Below are positions 33,981-42,164 of a DNA stretch of 64,000 nucleotides, piece after piece; the first letter of the stretch is position 1, and each line of letters begins with the position of its first letter. The notes beneath the pieces were generated by a model that did no database searches, was not told the origin of the DNA, and saw nothing but the letters and a program-made list of their open reading frames with translations. Source of the DNA: CAVPLM01 sp963713545. Its GTDB lineage: Bacteria > Actinomycetota > Thermoleophilia > RBG-16-64-13. The stretch covers positions 93,007 through 157,006 of the forward strand of contig CAVQME010000011.1 of NCBI GenBank assembly GCA_963713545.1. Reading direction: 5' to 3'. The position numbers and the translations under genes were made by a program.

Positions 33981-34310
33981 CTACACCGTGCCGGCCCGCT
34001 GGCGTCTCGGTCTGCTGAGGCGCGAGACCTTCCGGGTGCCACTCGAATCCTCCCTCGAGCGGGGAGTGAACAAGGTCTGGCGCTCAACCGGGTCGTATCC
34101 CCCATAGCTGAACGGGTTGCACCGCAGAACCCGCCAGGAGGCGAGGACCAGACCGCGCAGCACGCCGTATTCCCCGAGGGCGTCGATTGCGTACTGCGAG
34201 CAGGAGGGGTAGTACTTGCAGCGTCCCGGGAGCCCGGGGGAGATGAGCACCTGATAGCCGCGAACCAGCCAGACCAAAAGAGCCGCAACGGGATTCCGAT
34301 GACCGATCAC
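33981..34310 (-). CDS. yidD: membrane protein insertion efficiency factor YidD
   Basis: A 109-residue member of the YidD family. The diagnostic block is YQVLISPGLPGRCKYYPSCSQYAIDALGEYG, with CNPFSYGGYDPV downstream. The N-terminal hydrophobic segment (PVAALLVWLVRGYQVL) is the amphipathic membrane-binding helix. It is thought to assist YidC-mediated insertion. The GTG start overlaps the rnpA stop by four bases. The C-terminal 30 residues are basic and variable. Confidence 0.93.
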   Translation of the reverse strand: MIGHRNPVAALLVWLVRGYQVLISPGLPGRCKYYPSCSQYAIDALGEYGVLRGLVLASWRVLRCNPFSYGGYDPVERQTLFTPRSREDSSGTRKVSRLSRPRRQRAGTV

Positions 34311-34705
34311 GAGGACTGCCGATGCTCCTCTCCGGAAACGACCAGAGATGCTTTGCGAAGAACCTCAAGCATCTTCGCCTCTACCGCCCCGTAGCCTTCG
34401 GTCTCGAGCAATTCGGCTATCGGGGCGCGAGCGATCAGCACAAAATCCATGTTCCCCCTGAGCGATCGACCGTTTGCACGAAAGGCTTCCCGCAGTACGC
34501 GTTTGATGCGATTCCGGTCGACCGCGGTGCCAAGTCGCTTTGAAACAGAAAACCCTACGCGCGGCCCGAGCGCGGCCTCCGCCGACCCGGGTGAAGAGCG
34601 CTCAAAATAGTATAGGACCAGGTACCTGTTGGCAACAGATCGGCCCGAGCGATAGACGCGGGCGAAGTCCTCTGACCTTGAAAGACGGCCGCGGGACCGA
34701 TCCAC
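34307..34705 (-). CDS. rnpA: ribonuclease P protein component
   Basis: A 132-residue basic protein that aids the RNase P RNA in 5'-processing of tRNA precursors. GRLSRSEDFARVYRSGRSVANRYLVLYY and the signature SKRLGTAVDRNRIKRVLREAFR are clear. The GTG start lies five bases after rpmH, the near-universal pairing. The Ala/Pro-containing insert ERSSPGSAEAALGPR lengthens the first strand-loop. Confidence 0.95.
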   Translation of the reverse strand: MDRSRGRLSRSEDFARVYRSGRSVANRYLVLYYFERSSPGSAEAALGPRVGFSVSKRLGTAVDRNRIKRVLREAFRANGRSLRGNMDFVLIARAPIAELLETEGYGAVEAKMLEVLRKASLVVSGEEHRQSS

Positions 34706-34710
34706 GCCGG

Positions 34711-34845
34711 TCAGGCCGATAGACGTTTGCGACCTTTATCGCGCCGGCGCTTTAGCACTGCCCGGCCGGCGCGGGTGCTCATGCGCGCCCGGAACCCGTG
34801 AGTCTTCTTGCGCTTTCGCTTGTTGGGCTGGTACGTCCTCTTCAC
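34711..34845 (-). CDS. rpmH: 50S ribosomal protein L34
   Basis: A 44-residue L34: KRTYQPNKRKRKKTHGFRARM, then RAGRAVLKRRRDKGRKRLSA. GTG 34845 is chosen because it gives the universal MKRTYQP start and has a GAGGA ribosome-binding site; a longer frame adds unrelated residues. It is the first gene of the minus-strand rpmH-rnpA-yidD-yidC-jag operon, and its promoter lies in the gene-free region to the right. Confidence 0.95.
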   Translation of the reverse strand: MKRTYQPNKRKRKKTHGFRARMSTRAGRAVLKRRRDKGRKRLSA

Positions 34846-35966
34846 GCTTCCTCGCTTATCGCTCGAGCGTCGCGGACACCAGCTGTCCGCGGGCACGCTG
34901 TCAAGACCATCCGTCGCGCCACATGGGAATCGGCTTCCCGGCGCCGTCCTCCAGAAGGTGGCGAAGTATACAAGCCCGGTCTTCCCCCGTCAATCAGACT
35001 TCCGGGATACGCGCGTTCCGAAGTCACACAGCTGCCACAGAAGACTGTGCTTCGACCGACCAAGATCGATATCCTGCCCGCGTCCGAGGCCGAACGATCG
35101 AGTGTTCGATGGGATACGGTGCAGAGTCAGACCAAGGGATGATACTCCACCTCATCCCGCCCCAGGCGTACACAGGCACCTGGGGATACTGTGGAAAACC
35201 GTACGTCCTAGTCTTTCTTCGCACCAACGCCCTCGTACACCCTGTGGAACCCGCTCACTACCTACCCGCTCTCAGCGCACGGCCGGGCCCGATCTCCTCA
35301 CCCCGGCCGCCCCTCTCGCCGCCGCATCTGCGGCCGGACGGCCCTGCAGCCGCCTTATCCCGTACCACTGCGGGAGCTTGACCCGCTCGCTCGATCCTTC
35401 CGCCACTCTTGGCGCGCCCTCCCCACCCGATCTATGCGACGACAGGGCACGCACTCCCCCGCCCCGCCCCGCCCCCCCGGCCCCGTATACCGGTGATTCG
35501 CTCGTGCCTCGTTCCTATCCGGGCGGCGCGTGTGGCCAACCCAGCTTATGGCGCCAGAGACGTAGCCTGGTCTGTCGGGATCGGCCTCTCAAGGGACTCA
35601 CTTCGGCTTGCTTACGAAATGCGCCTCGCGAACCCTTCCCAAGGTGGCCCCGCGCGGCGCGGCAGAAATGGACTTTCCCCATTTTCAACAGAAAACCTGC
35701 TCTATGCGGCCTTCGCGTTTCTCCTTTCTGCACGTTTTCCACACCTGTGGACACAGCTGTGGATAGCTTGAGATTCTCTCCCGCAATAACCCGGTCATGA
35801 GCAGATGGCAAGGGCTCGTTTCGGAGTGCTCCTAGTAGGAAAAAATCGGACATACCGAGCTTATCTTCCCGGCAACCCTGTGGAAAATCACCCTCCTACT
35901 CGGTACAATGGCGGGGCGCTTCCGGCACATGCCGCACCTACCTCGCAGGGGGGCCGAACACCTAGC
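34846..35966. other. gene-free replication-origin region
   Basis: About 1.1 kb between the divergent rpmH operon and the dnaA-side genes. Long open frames here are low-complexity Pro/Arg/Ser and overlap one another, so none was called. It contains pyrimidine-rich GC tracts (near 35456-35485) and DnaA-box-like sequences at 35190-35198, 35735-35743, 35746-35754, 35758-35766 and 35879-35887. This is where promoters for both gene sets and the origin are expected. Confidence 0.75.
35735..35887. other. probable oriC DnaA-box cluster
   Basis: Four DnaA-box-like 9-mers lie within 153 bases: TTTTCCACA (35735), TGTGGACAC (35746), TGTGGATAG (35758) and TGTGGAAAA (35879). A fifth, TGTGGAAAA, lies at 35190. 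The TTWTNCACA pattern and alternating orientation match DnaA assembly sites. A short A-rich run (AGGAAAAAATCGGA, near 35837) is the only clear AT-rich patch. Origin identity is inferred from boxes plus gene context. Confidence 0.7.
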
Positions 35967-36845
35967 ATGATCGTCCCATCGTCCCTAGAGACAGCATCCG
36001 CGGTCATGTCGACTGAGCTCGCCACGTCTGCTGTCGCCTCTCCTACCGTCGCTTCGATCGCGGGACCTAGTCCGGACGAGACCGCACCGTCTGGCCCCCC
36101 CGGTGATCTCGCCTCTTTCGGTCCTCAAGCGGATCCGCCCCGTATCGCTGTGTACGATGAGCCGCGCACTCCGCCCGTCGTGGTTCTGGTCACCGACGTG
36201 CTCCCGACTGACGATAACGTCCCCGCCCTGATCGAGGCTCTCGCCCGGCGGACCCACGAACTCTCCCAGCAACTAGGGGGGCGCATGCCGATCACGGTCC
36301 TTCGAGAGCTCGTCGAGAACCTGGTGCATGCTTCGTTCGCGGGAGTGGTGATCACCATCCTGGACCAGGGCAACACCGTGCGCGTCAGCGACAGGGGACC
36401 GGGGATCCCGGACAAAGAGGCCGCTCTGCTGCCTGGTTTCACCTCGGCCGATGCCTACGCCAAACGTTTCATACGCGGGGTCGGGTCAGGCTTTTCCGTG
36501 GTGAAGCAGACCCTTGCCGGCCTGGACGGGGTCCTACATATCGAAGACAATCTCGGGCGTGGTACCGTTGTCACCGCGCGCGTGAGTCCTTTGTCCGAAA
36601 CACCGCTCGCGCCCGCGACGGTCCCAGCCTATAATCTCTCTCAGCGCCAGCTTAAGACCTTGCTACTGACGGTCGAGCTTGCGCCGGTCGGTCCGACCCG
36701 CATCGCCCAGGAACTGGGCGTGTCGACTTCGACCGCGTATCGAGATCTTGTCTCGTTGGAAGACGTCGGCTTTGTCATCTCTCAAGCGACCGGACACCGT
36801 TCGGTCACTGAGCCAGGATTGGCATACCTGAACGCCGTGCTGTGA
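35967..36845 (+). CDS. GHKL-type ATPase with C-terminal winged-helix motif, next to dnaA
   Basis: A 292-residue protein I cannot assign to a named family. After a low-complexity N-terminus (~75 residues) comes a histidine-kinase-like ATPase domain: the N box RELVENLVHASF, G1 DRGPGIPD, G2 region RGVGSGFSVVKQ and GRGT. No phosphoacceptor histidine domain or membrane segment is seen. The C-terminal ~70 residues form an HTH (LSQRQLKTLLLT, VGPTRIAQELGVSTSTAYRDLVSLEDVGFV). It lies between the DnaA boxes and dnaA, 65 bases before the dnaA ATG. An origin-linked regulator is a reasonable guess. The start could also be ATG 36006. Confidence 0.75.
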   Translation: MIVPSSLETASAVMSTELATSAVASPTVASIAGPSPDETAPSGPPGDLASFGPQADPPRIAVYDEPRTPPVVVLVTDVLPTDDNVPALIEALARRTHELSQQLGGRMPITVLRELVENLVHASFAGVVITILDQGNTVRVSDRGPGIPDKEAALLPGFTSADAYAKRFIRGVGSGFSVVKQTLAGLDGVLHIEDNLGRGTVVTARVSPLSETPLAPATVPAYNLSQRQLKTLLLTVELAPVGPTRIAQELGVSTSTAYRDLVSLEDVGFVISQATGHRSVTEPGLAYLNAVL

Positions 36846-36910
36846 GGGGGGCGTTGCTCCGCCCGGAGCCCGCTGGGTCGCGTAGACGGCGCACAGACGC
36901 CGGGGAAGAG

Positions 36911-38434
36911 ATGATCGTGGACGGAAAGACTCTAGATCCTATCTGGGAGAGCGCTCTCGAGATCATCTCTGAGCATATCAACGAGGGTACCTTCCGCATC
37001 TGGTTCGAGCAGACTGTCGGCCTGGGATTGGTCGACGATACCTATTCAGTGGGAGTCGCCTCCGAGTTCGCCAAAGACTGGATCGACTCTCGCTTCCGCG
37101 CGCTGATAGGGGAGGCGGTCTCACAGGTCGCGGGCCGGCCGGTGCAGTGCGAGATCGTCGTCTCACCCGATGTGTTCCGGGCGGGCGCTGCCGACGACAC
37201 CGCCGTCGCTTCTGCCTTGGAACCGAGCCCCGGCCTGGCCCCCGGGGTGCCGGCGCAACCCGCCGGCACCCGCCGAGCAAGTCAGTCGGCTGCTACCGAC
37301 GGACGGGGCCAGGGTCGGTCGGTTTCCGCGGCCGGCTGGGGCGACCGCTCACCCGGCTCCAGTTCTCCACCATCCGCCGGAGCCGGCTTCCCCAACGGCG
37401 GGCCTGCTGCCTCCGGCCTTGTTGAAAAGTACACCTTCGACACGTTCGTCATCGGCCCGTCGAACCGCTTCGCCCACGCGGCGGCGCTGGCAGCCGCCGA
37501 GACACCCGGCACGCAATACAACCCGCTCTTCATCTACGGAGGTGTGGGCCTCGGGAAGACCCACCTGCTTCAGGCTATTGGCCAGTATGTGCTCCGGCAT
37601 AGTCCGGGACTCCGGGTCCGCTATGTCACTCTCGAGACCTTCACGAACGATTTCATCAATTCCCTCCGCGACGACAGCATCGAGGGCTTCAAGAACAAGT
37701 ACCGGACGATCGATGTGCTCCTCATCGACGACATCCAGTTCTTGCAGAAAAAGGAGCAGACACAGGAGGAGTTCTTCCACACGTTCAACACCCTGTACGA
37801 CGCTCAGAAGCAGATCGTCATCACTTCGGACAGACACCCAAAGGGCCTCGTCACACTGGAGGACCGGCTCGTCTCCCGCTTCGAGTGGGGGCTGATCACC
37901 GACATCCAGCCACCCGATCTCGAGACTCGGGTAGCTATCCTACGAAAGAAAGTACACAGCGACGGTATCGCTCTGGCCGACGACGATGTTCTCATGCTCA
38001 TAGCTTCGCGCGTACCCACCAACATCCGAGAGTTGGAAGGGTGCCTAACGCGCGTAGTCGCTTTTTCGTCGATCAACAAGCGGCCTATCGACGTCGACCT
38101 TGCCCAGGAGGTGCTCAAGGACATCCCTGAGACAGCGTCGACCCGCATCACCGTCGATCTCATCCTGTCGATCGTAGCTGAGTCCACCGGTATCTCCGTG
38201 ACAGAGATAACCGGTGACAAACGGTCGCGCTCGGTGGTGGAGAGTAGGCATCTGACGATGTACCTCGCCCGGGAACTCACCGACCTCAGCCTGCCCAAGA
38301 TCGGGGACCGCATCGGTAACCGTGATCACACCACTGTCTTGCATGCGGTCGACAAGATCGCCAAACTCATGCAGAAAGACCGAGATATGTACAACCGAGT
38401 CCAACGTCTGACCACAAAGATCAAGAGCGCCTGA
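36911..38434 (+). CDS. dnaA: chromosomal replication initiator DnaA
   Basis: A 507-residue initiator. Domain I (IWESALEIISEHINEGTFRIWFEQTVGL) is followed by a long Ala/Gly/Pro/Ser linker, then the AAA+ domain with GGVGLGKTHLL (Walker A), LLIDDIQF (Walker B) and a sensor-2 arginine region. Domain IV contains the DnaA-box-binding signature NRDHTTVLHAVDKI. ATG 36911 gives the typical start; the longer frame overlaps the preceding gene. Expected targets are the boxes at 35.2-35.9 kb. Confidence 0.96.
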   Translation: MIVDGKTLDPIWESALEIISEHINEGTFRIWFEQTVGLGLVDDTYSVGVASEFAKDWIDSRFRALIGEAVSQVAGRPVQCEIVVSPDVFRAGAADDTAVASALEPSPGLAPGVPAQPAGTRRASQSAATDGRGQGRSVSAAGWGDRSPGSSSPPSAGAGFPNGGPAASGLVEKYTFDTFVIGPSNRFAHAAALAAAETPGTQYNPLFIYGGVGLGKTHLLQAIGQYVLRHSPGLRVRYVTLETFTNDFINSLRDDSIEGFKNKYRTIDVLLIDDIQFLQKKEQTQEEFFHTFNTLYDAQKQIVITSDRHPKGLVTLEDRLVSRFEWGLITDIQPPDLETRVAILRKKVHSDGIALADDDVLMLIASRVPTNIRELEGCLTRVVAFSSINKRPIDVDLAQEVLKDIPETASTRITVDLILSIVAESTGISVTEITGDKRSRSVVESRHLTMYLARELTDLSLPKIGDRIGNRDHTTVLHAVDKIAKLMQKDRDMYNRVQRLTTKIKSA

Positions 38435-38732
38435 TGGGGCCCCTTCCACAGGCGCCTGTCTATAACCTGGGTAGAGCATGTGCGCACGACGATCCTCTCG
38501 CCCTTTTTCTCTTAGTCTCTCCACGAAGCACCGTCTCATCCACTCTCCGTCCCCAGGTCAACCCGTGTCGCTCCGTCGCTCTTTCCCCGCTTCAAAGGCG
38601 TCCACCCCACCTGTTAACATCTTCCACAGGACCTACTACATCGACTATATTTCTTACTTAAAAGCCTAGTAATAATAGATGCGGTTGCGCTCGCACCTAC
38701 GTGGCCTCCACCGCTATGACCGAGGAGCACCG
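38435..38732. other. dnaA-dnaN intergenic region, possible second origin element
   Basis: A 298-base spacer without a gene. It holds TTCCACAG-type partial DnaA boxes (near 38453 and 38631) and an AT-rich stretch at 38640-38680 with TAGTAATAATAGATG, resembling the TAG/TAA triplets of a DnaA-trio unwinding element. Many bacteria unwind the origin here. dnaN regulatory sequences also lie here. Confidence 0.5.
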
Positions 38733-39836
38733 ATGAAAGTCATCACACAGAAGACAGCGCTTGTTGAATGCCTGGGGATCGTTAACAAAGCGGTCTCGTC
38801 GCGCAGTTCTATACAAGTGCTTTCCGGCATCCTCATTGAGGCCCGCGACGACGGGATCATGATGTCTGCGACCGACATGGAGATCTCTCTTCGAGCGCCG
38901 TTGGTCGGGCGGGTGGAACGGCCGGGGTCGTTGGTCGTCCCTGCGCGCATTGTCACGGATATCGCAAGGAGCCTGCCGGTAGGCGACGTGACCCTGGAAC
39001 AACGTGCTGGTGAGACTCAGGTAGAGATTCATGCTGGGGAATCTCTGTTCAACCTACACTCGCTGCCGGCTGTCGACTTCCCTCAACTTCCGATCTTGGT
39101 AGGAGAAGGCTTCACCGTCGCCAAACCGGCCTTCATCGAAACCGTCGATCGAGTGGCGCCTTCGGCCTCACGTGACGAGACCCGGCCTGTACTGACAGGA
39201 GTACTCATCCAGTTCGCGAAGAGCTCGGTGCGTATGGTCGCGACGGACAGCTATCGCCTCAGTGTCAAGGAGACCCCGGTCCAGTCTTCGCTTACGGAGA
39301 AGCTTCAGTCCATCGTTCCCGCTCGGACCCTCCTCGAATTGTCCCGTATCGCTTCGGGTATGAGTGACGAGAGCATCAGCATCCTGCCTACAGAGAACCA
39401 GATCCTCTTCCAGGTCGGAGGGGTGTCTCTGATCTCGAGATTGATCGATGGGCAGTTCCCCAACTACAAGCAACTTATCCCCGAGACGTTCGACTATGAG
39501 GTGGCTGTCGACCACGATGAGTTGCTCGAGGCGGTGCGGCGCGTCGGCCTGCTGGCCCAGAAGAACGCTCCCTTGCGCCTCCGCTTCTCAGACAATACCC
39601 TCACCGTCTCAGCAGAAGCCCAGGACGTGGGAAAAGCCCACGAGGCCATGCCGGTCCAATACTCGGGTGACGACCTCGAGATAGGGTTCAATCCGGAGTT
39701 TCTCGAGGCAGGCGTGGCGGCGGTCAAGGAGTCGCCGGTCTATCTACGGTTCATCAGTCCGCTTCGACCTGGTCTTGTCAAAGGCGCGGGTGACGACTTC
39801 ATGTACCTGGTCATGCCGATCCGTCTGAACGACTAG
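38733..39836 (+). CDS. dnaN: DNA polymerase III beta sliding clamp
   Basis: A 367-residue clamp that encircles DNA and tethers replicative and repair polymerases. It shows the three-domain repeat: MKVITQKTALVECLGIVNKAVSSRSSIQVLSGILIEA, then VDRVAPSASRDETRPVLTGVLIQF, then DDFMYLVMPIRLND at the C-terminus with the conserved MPIR end. ATG 38733 has a GAGGAG ribosome-binding site. It is followed by the S4 protein and recF, the usual order. Confidence 0.96.
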   Translation: MKVITQKTALVECLGIVNKAVSSRSSIQVLSGILIEARDDGIMMSATDMEISLRAPLVGRVERPGSLVVPARIVTDIARSLPVGDVTLEQRAGETQVEIHAGESLFNLHSLPAVDFPQLPILVGEGFTVAKPAFIETVDRVAPSASRDETRPVLTGVLIQFAKSSVRMVATDSYRLSVKETPVQSSLTEKLQSIVPARTLLELSRIASGMSDESISILPTENQILFQVGGVSLISRLIDGQFPNYKQLIPETFDYEVAVDHDELLEAVRRVGLLAQKNAPLRLRFSDNTLTVSAEAQDVGKAHEAMPVQYSGDDLEIGFNPEFLEAGVAAVKESPVYLRFISPLRPGLVKGAGDDFMYLVMPIRLND

Positions 39837-39854
39837 AGCGCGTCGGCGCCGGTC

Positions 39855-40130
39855 GTGGCCGTTACAACACCGATAGCGGTCGATCTGCCCATTACCCTGG
39901 GTCAGTTCGTGAAGCTGGCCGGTCTCGCGGGTACGGGGGGCGAGGCCAAGATCCTGGTGTCCTCCGGGGTGGTGCTGGTGAACGGAAGGATCGAAACGCG
40001 CCGGGGCCGCAAGCTGGCCGCCGGCGACGTCGTTGAGGTGGGGGGACGAAGGGCGCAGGTCCGACCCGAATCGGAGCCCCCGGAGCCGCCGAGACCCGCG
40101 AAGGCGACGGGTCGCCTGGAGCAGAGCTGA
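39855..40130 (+). CDS. S4 domain RNA-binding protein (YaaA-like)
   Basis: A 91-residue S4-like protein: PITLGQFVKLAGLAGTGGEAKILVSSGVVLVNGRIETRRGRKLAAGDVVEVGG. This family sits between dnaN and recF in many Gram-positives (B. subtilis YaaA/RlbA, linked to ribosome assembly). The GTG start is 18 bases after dnaN. The C-terminal tail is Pro-rich. Its stop overlaps the proposed CTG start of recF. Confidence 0.87.
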   Translation: MAVTTPIAVDLPITLGQFVKLAGLAGTGGEAKILVSSGVVLVNGRIETRRGRKLAAGDVVEVGGRRAQVRPESEPPEPPRPAKATGRLEQS

Positions 40131-41254
40131 GCCTTGTATCGCTGAGCAAAGTCCGGTTCGCTAACGTCCGCTCCCGGCGGGCCCTCGAAGTGAGCCTGGG
40201 GCCGGGGCTGACGATCCTGGTGGGCCCGAACGGCGCCGGCAAGACCACGGTGCTCGAAGCCGCCACGCTCGTGCTCCAGGGGTCGATGCTAAGACCAGGG
40301 ACTATCCGCGATCTCATCACCAGGGGCGAAGACTTTCTCAGAGTGGAGATCGAGCTACGCGAGCAGGGGACCACGTTGGTGGCGGCTGCCGCCTACTCGC
40401 GGGCCGGCGACCGCCGCCTCACTGCGGATGGAGCCCCCTTGGACGATGCCTCCCGCTGGCAGAGCATGCTCCCGGTTCGCACGTTCATCCCGGACGATCT
40501 GCGCCTCATCAAAGGCAGCCCCCGCAGGAGACGGGTCTATCTGGACGGTCTGGCCGAGCGATGCGACCCGGCGTACCCCCTTGTCCTCCGCCGTTACGAA
40601 GAGGCCCTTGCTCAGCGGAATACGCTGCTCCGGATCACAAGGGGGGGCGGTAGCGGCGACCACGATCGCCAGTTCGGACCCTGGGAGTCGATCCTGGCGC
40701 AGACGGGACTAGCGGTCACGCGCGGCCGTGAAGCCGCACTGTCGTCTTTCATCGGTCTCTTTCAGCGCACTCATGCCGACCTCACCGGGAGCGCCGCCGA
40801 TGCACTCCGCCTCGTGTATCGCACCAACGTGGGGGGACTGGACGAGGCCGAGTACGGACAGAAGCTCGCCCGGACACGGGATCTTGACCGACAGCGCACG
40901 TACACCCATCTGGGGCCCCACCGCGACGATCTGAGATTGATGTGTCGAGACCTCGACGTTCGCGAGTGCGCCTCTCAGGGGGAGCAACGCGCCGCCCTGC
41001 TGGCTCTCGTGCTGGCGGAATGGGACTATTCGGGCGGCACCTCGGCGTGCTTGTCCCCAAGGCCGCTACTCTTGCTGGATGATGTGATGAGCGAGTTCGA
41101 CGAAGAGCGTCGCCGGGCCCTGGTGCGCCTGCTGCGACGCGGCGGTCAGACGGTGATCACCACCACGGAACTCCGCTATTTCTCGTCGGAAGAGTTGGCG
41201 GACGCCACGGTCGTGGAGCTCGCGCCGGAGGGAGACGTGGCGATCGAAAAATGA
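40127..41254 (+). CDS. recF: DNA replication/repair protein RecF, probable CTG start
   Basis: A 375-residue SMC-like ATPase that loads RecA at gaps. Walker A is LVGPNGAGKTTVLEAA, the signature region lies near EQRAALLALVLAE, and Walker B is LLLLDDVMSEFDEERRRALV. The first ATG/GTG/TTG in frame (GTG 40190) would delete the first beta-strands. The coding frame continues upstream as SLVSLSKVRFANVRSRRALEV, matching the family N-terminus. CTG 40127 overlaps the S4 gene's TGA (CTGA) and has GGAG upstream, so translational coupling from a CTG start is proposed. Confidence 0.88.
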   Translation: MSLVSLSKVRFANVRSRRALEVSLGPGLTILVGPNGAGKTTVLEAATLVLQGSMLRPGTIRDLITRGEDFLRVEIELREQGTTLVAAAAYSRAGDRRLTADGAPLDDASRWQSMLPVRTFIPDDLRLIKGSPRRRRVYLDGLAERCDPAYPLVLRRYEEALAQRNTLLRITRGGGSGDHDRQFGPWESILAQTGLAVTRGREAALSSFIGLFQRTHADLTGSAADALRLVYRTNVGGLDEAEYGQKLARTRDLDRQRTYTHLGPHRDDLRLMCRDLDVRECASQGEQRAALLALVLAEWDYSGGTSACLSPRPLLLLDDVMSEFDEERRRALVRLLRRGGQTVITTTELRYFSSEELADATVVELAPEGDVAIEK

Positions 41255-41261
41255 CGGAGGA

Positions 41262-41858
41262 GTGACGAGAAGACCGACTGATTTCGAACGCCTAGGCGAC
41301 CTGCTAAGGGACGTCCGCGGCTTGCCGCCCGCCGCCTCCGGCGGCGCGGCGGCGGCGCGCTGCGACGCGGCGGAAGCCCAGGGCCCGAGCTCGGAGCGCG
41401 CCGCCCCGCAGCGCAACGATCCACGGAGTGCACCGCAGCTCCTGGCTCTCGCGTGGCCCGAGATAGTGGGCGAGGAAGTGGCTGCTAACGCCACTCCTGT
41501 GCAGCTGAGGCAGGGTCGATTGGTGGTCAGCGCGTCATCCAGTGCATGGGCGCAGACACTTCAGCTTATGGGCGACGCTGTCATTGCTCGCGTTAACGAG
41601 CGTCTTGGTCCCGGGACGGTGGAGAGGGTCGTGTTCCGGCACGCCGGCTGGGAAGGGAGCGGAGGCCACGCCGCGTCAGGGACGACTCGCACCGAGTCAA
41701 GGTCCAGCGGGGAGGCGGCCGACCTCGCGAAGGCTCCGGCGGGTGGCGCCGTGAGCGGCGAGGAAGCTGCGGTCGCGGAGGTGAGGGGGCTGGGTCTCGG
41801 GCCGGAGCTGGAGGAGGCGATCGTGCGCGCGGTCAGGGCCTCGTTCAGACGGCCCTGA
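41262..41858 (+). CDS. DUF721 family protein (DciA-like)
   Basis: A 198-residue protein with a DUF721 core (LLALAWPEIVGEEVAANATPVQLRQGRLVVSASSSAWAQTLQLMGDAVIARVNERLG). DciA, the characterised member, loads or controls the replicative helicase DnaB. Its place between recF and gyrB is the usual one in actinobacteria. The N-terminal 60 residues and C-terminal 80 are Ala/Arg-rich and variable. The GTG start lies directly after a GGAGGA and seven bases beyond recF. Confidence 0.82.
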   Translation: MTRRPTDFERLGDLLRDVRGLPPAASGGAAAARCDAAEAQGPSSERAAPQRNDPRSAPQLLALAWPEIVGEEVAANATPVQLRQGRLVVSASSSAWAQTLQLMGDAVIARVNERLGPGTVERVVFRHAGWEGSGGHAASGTTRTESRSSGEAADLAKAPAGGAVSGEEAAVAEVRGLGLGPELEEAIVRAVRASFRRP

Positions 41859-42164
41859 CGCCTGTCCTCGCATGGTCCCCTGCAGCCGCCCGGGCGACTG
41901 CGCGAGGTCCGCTGAGCTCTCGGCCGAGAGTCCGCCGGGAGAAGGGTTTAGTACGCTGACAGCGCATTCTTGAAGGTCGGAAAAGGGGGCGTGTGGTATC
42001 ATTTGGGAGGCAAGAACCGCACCCCCATGTCGACAGGTCGGCCCTCCTTCCAGTCTCCCGGGAGCACTGCCATCGGCGGCGCGTGGGCCGGGGTCTGGAG
42101 GCGCGGATCGGGACGTGAGGATCCATTTCGCGCGGCGGCGCGGTGGGAAAGAGGTCGCTTCAGC
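41859..42164. promoter_or_regulatory. gyrB upstream region with possible promoter
   Basis: About 300 bases without a confident gene. TATCAT at 41998-42003 is a possible -10; TTGAAG at 41971 is spaced too far (21 bases) to be a convincing -35. The gyrB frame is open from 41970, with ATG 42027 in frame and a distant GGAGG, so part of this stretch could be an N-terminal extension of GyrB. Confidence 0.35.

Noticed and set aside
35456..35485. C-rich repeated tract considered as a CRISPR or structured repeat
   Set aside because: A simple GC tract without spacer-repeat alternation.
34808..35800. A 330-residue plus-strand open frame in the origin region
   Set aside because: Low-complexity Pro/Arg/Ser sequence that overlaps rpmH antisense and the DnaA boxes; no domain and no ribosome-binding site.
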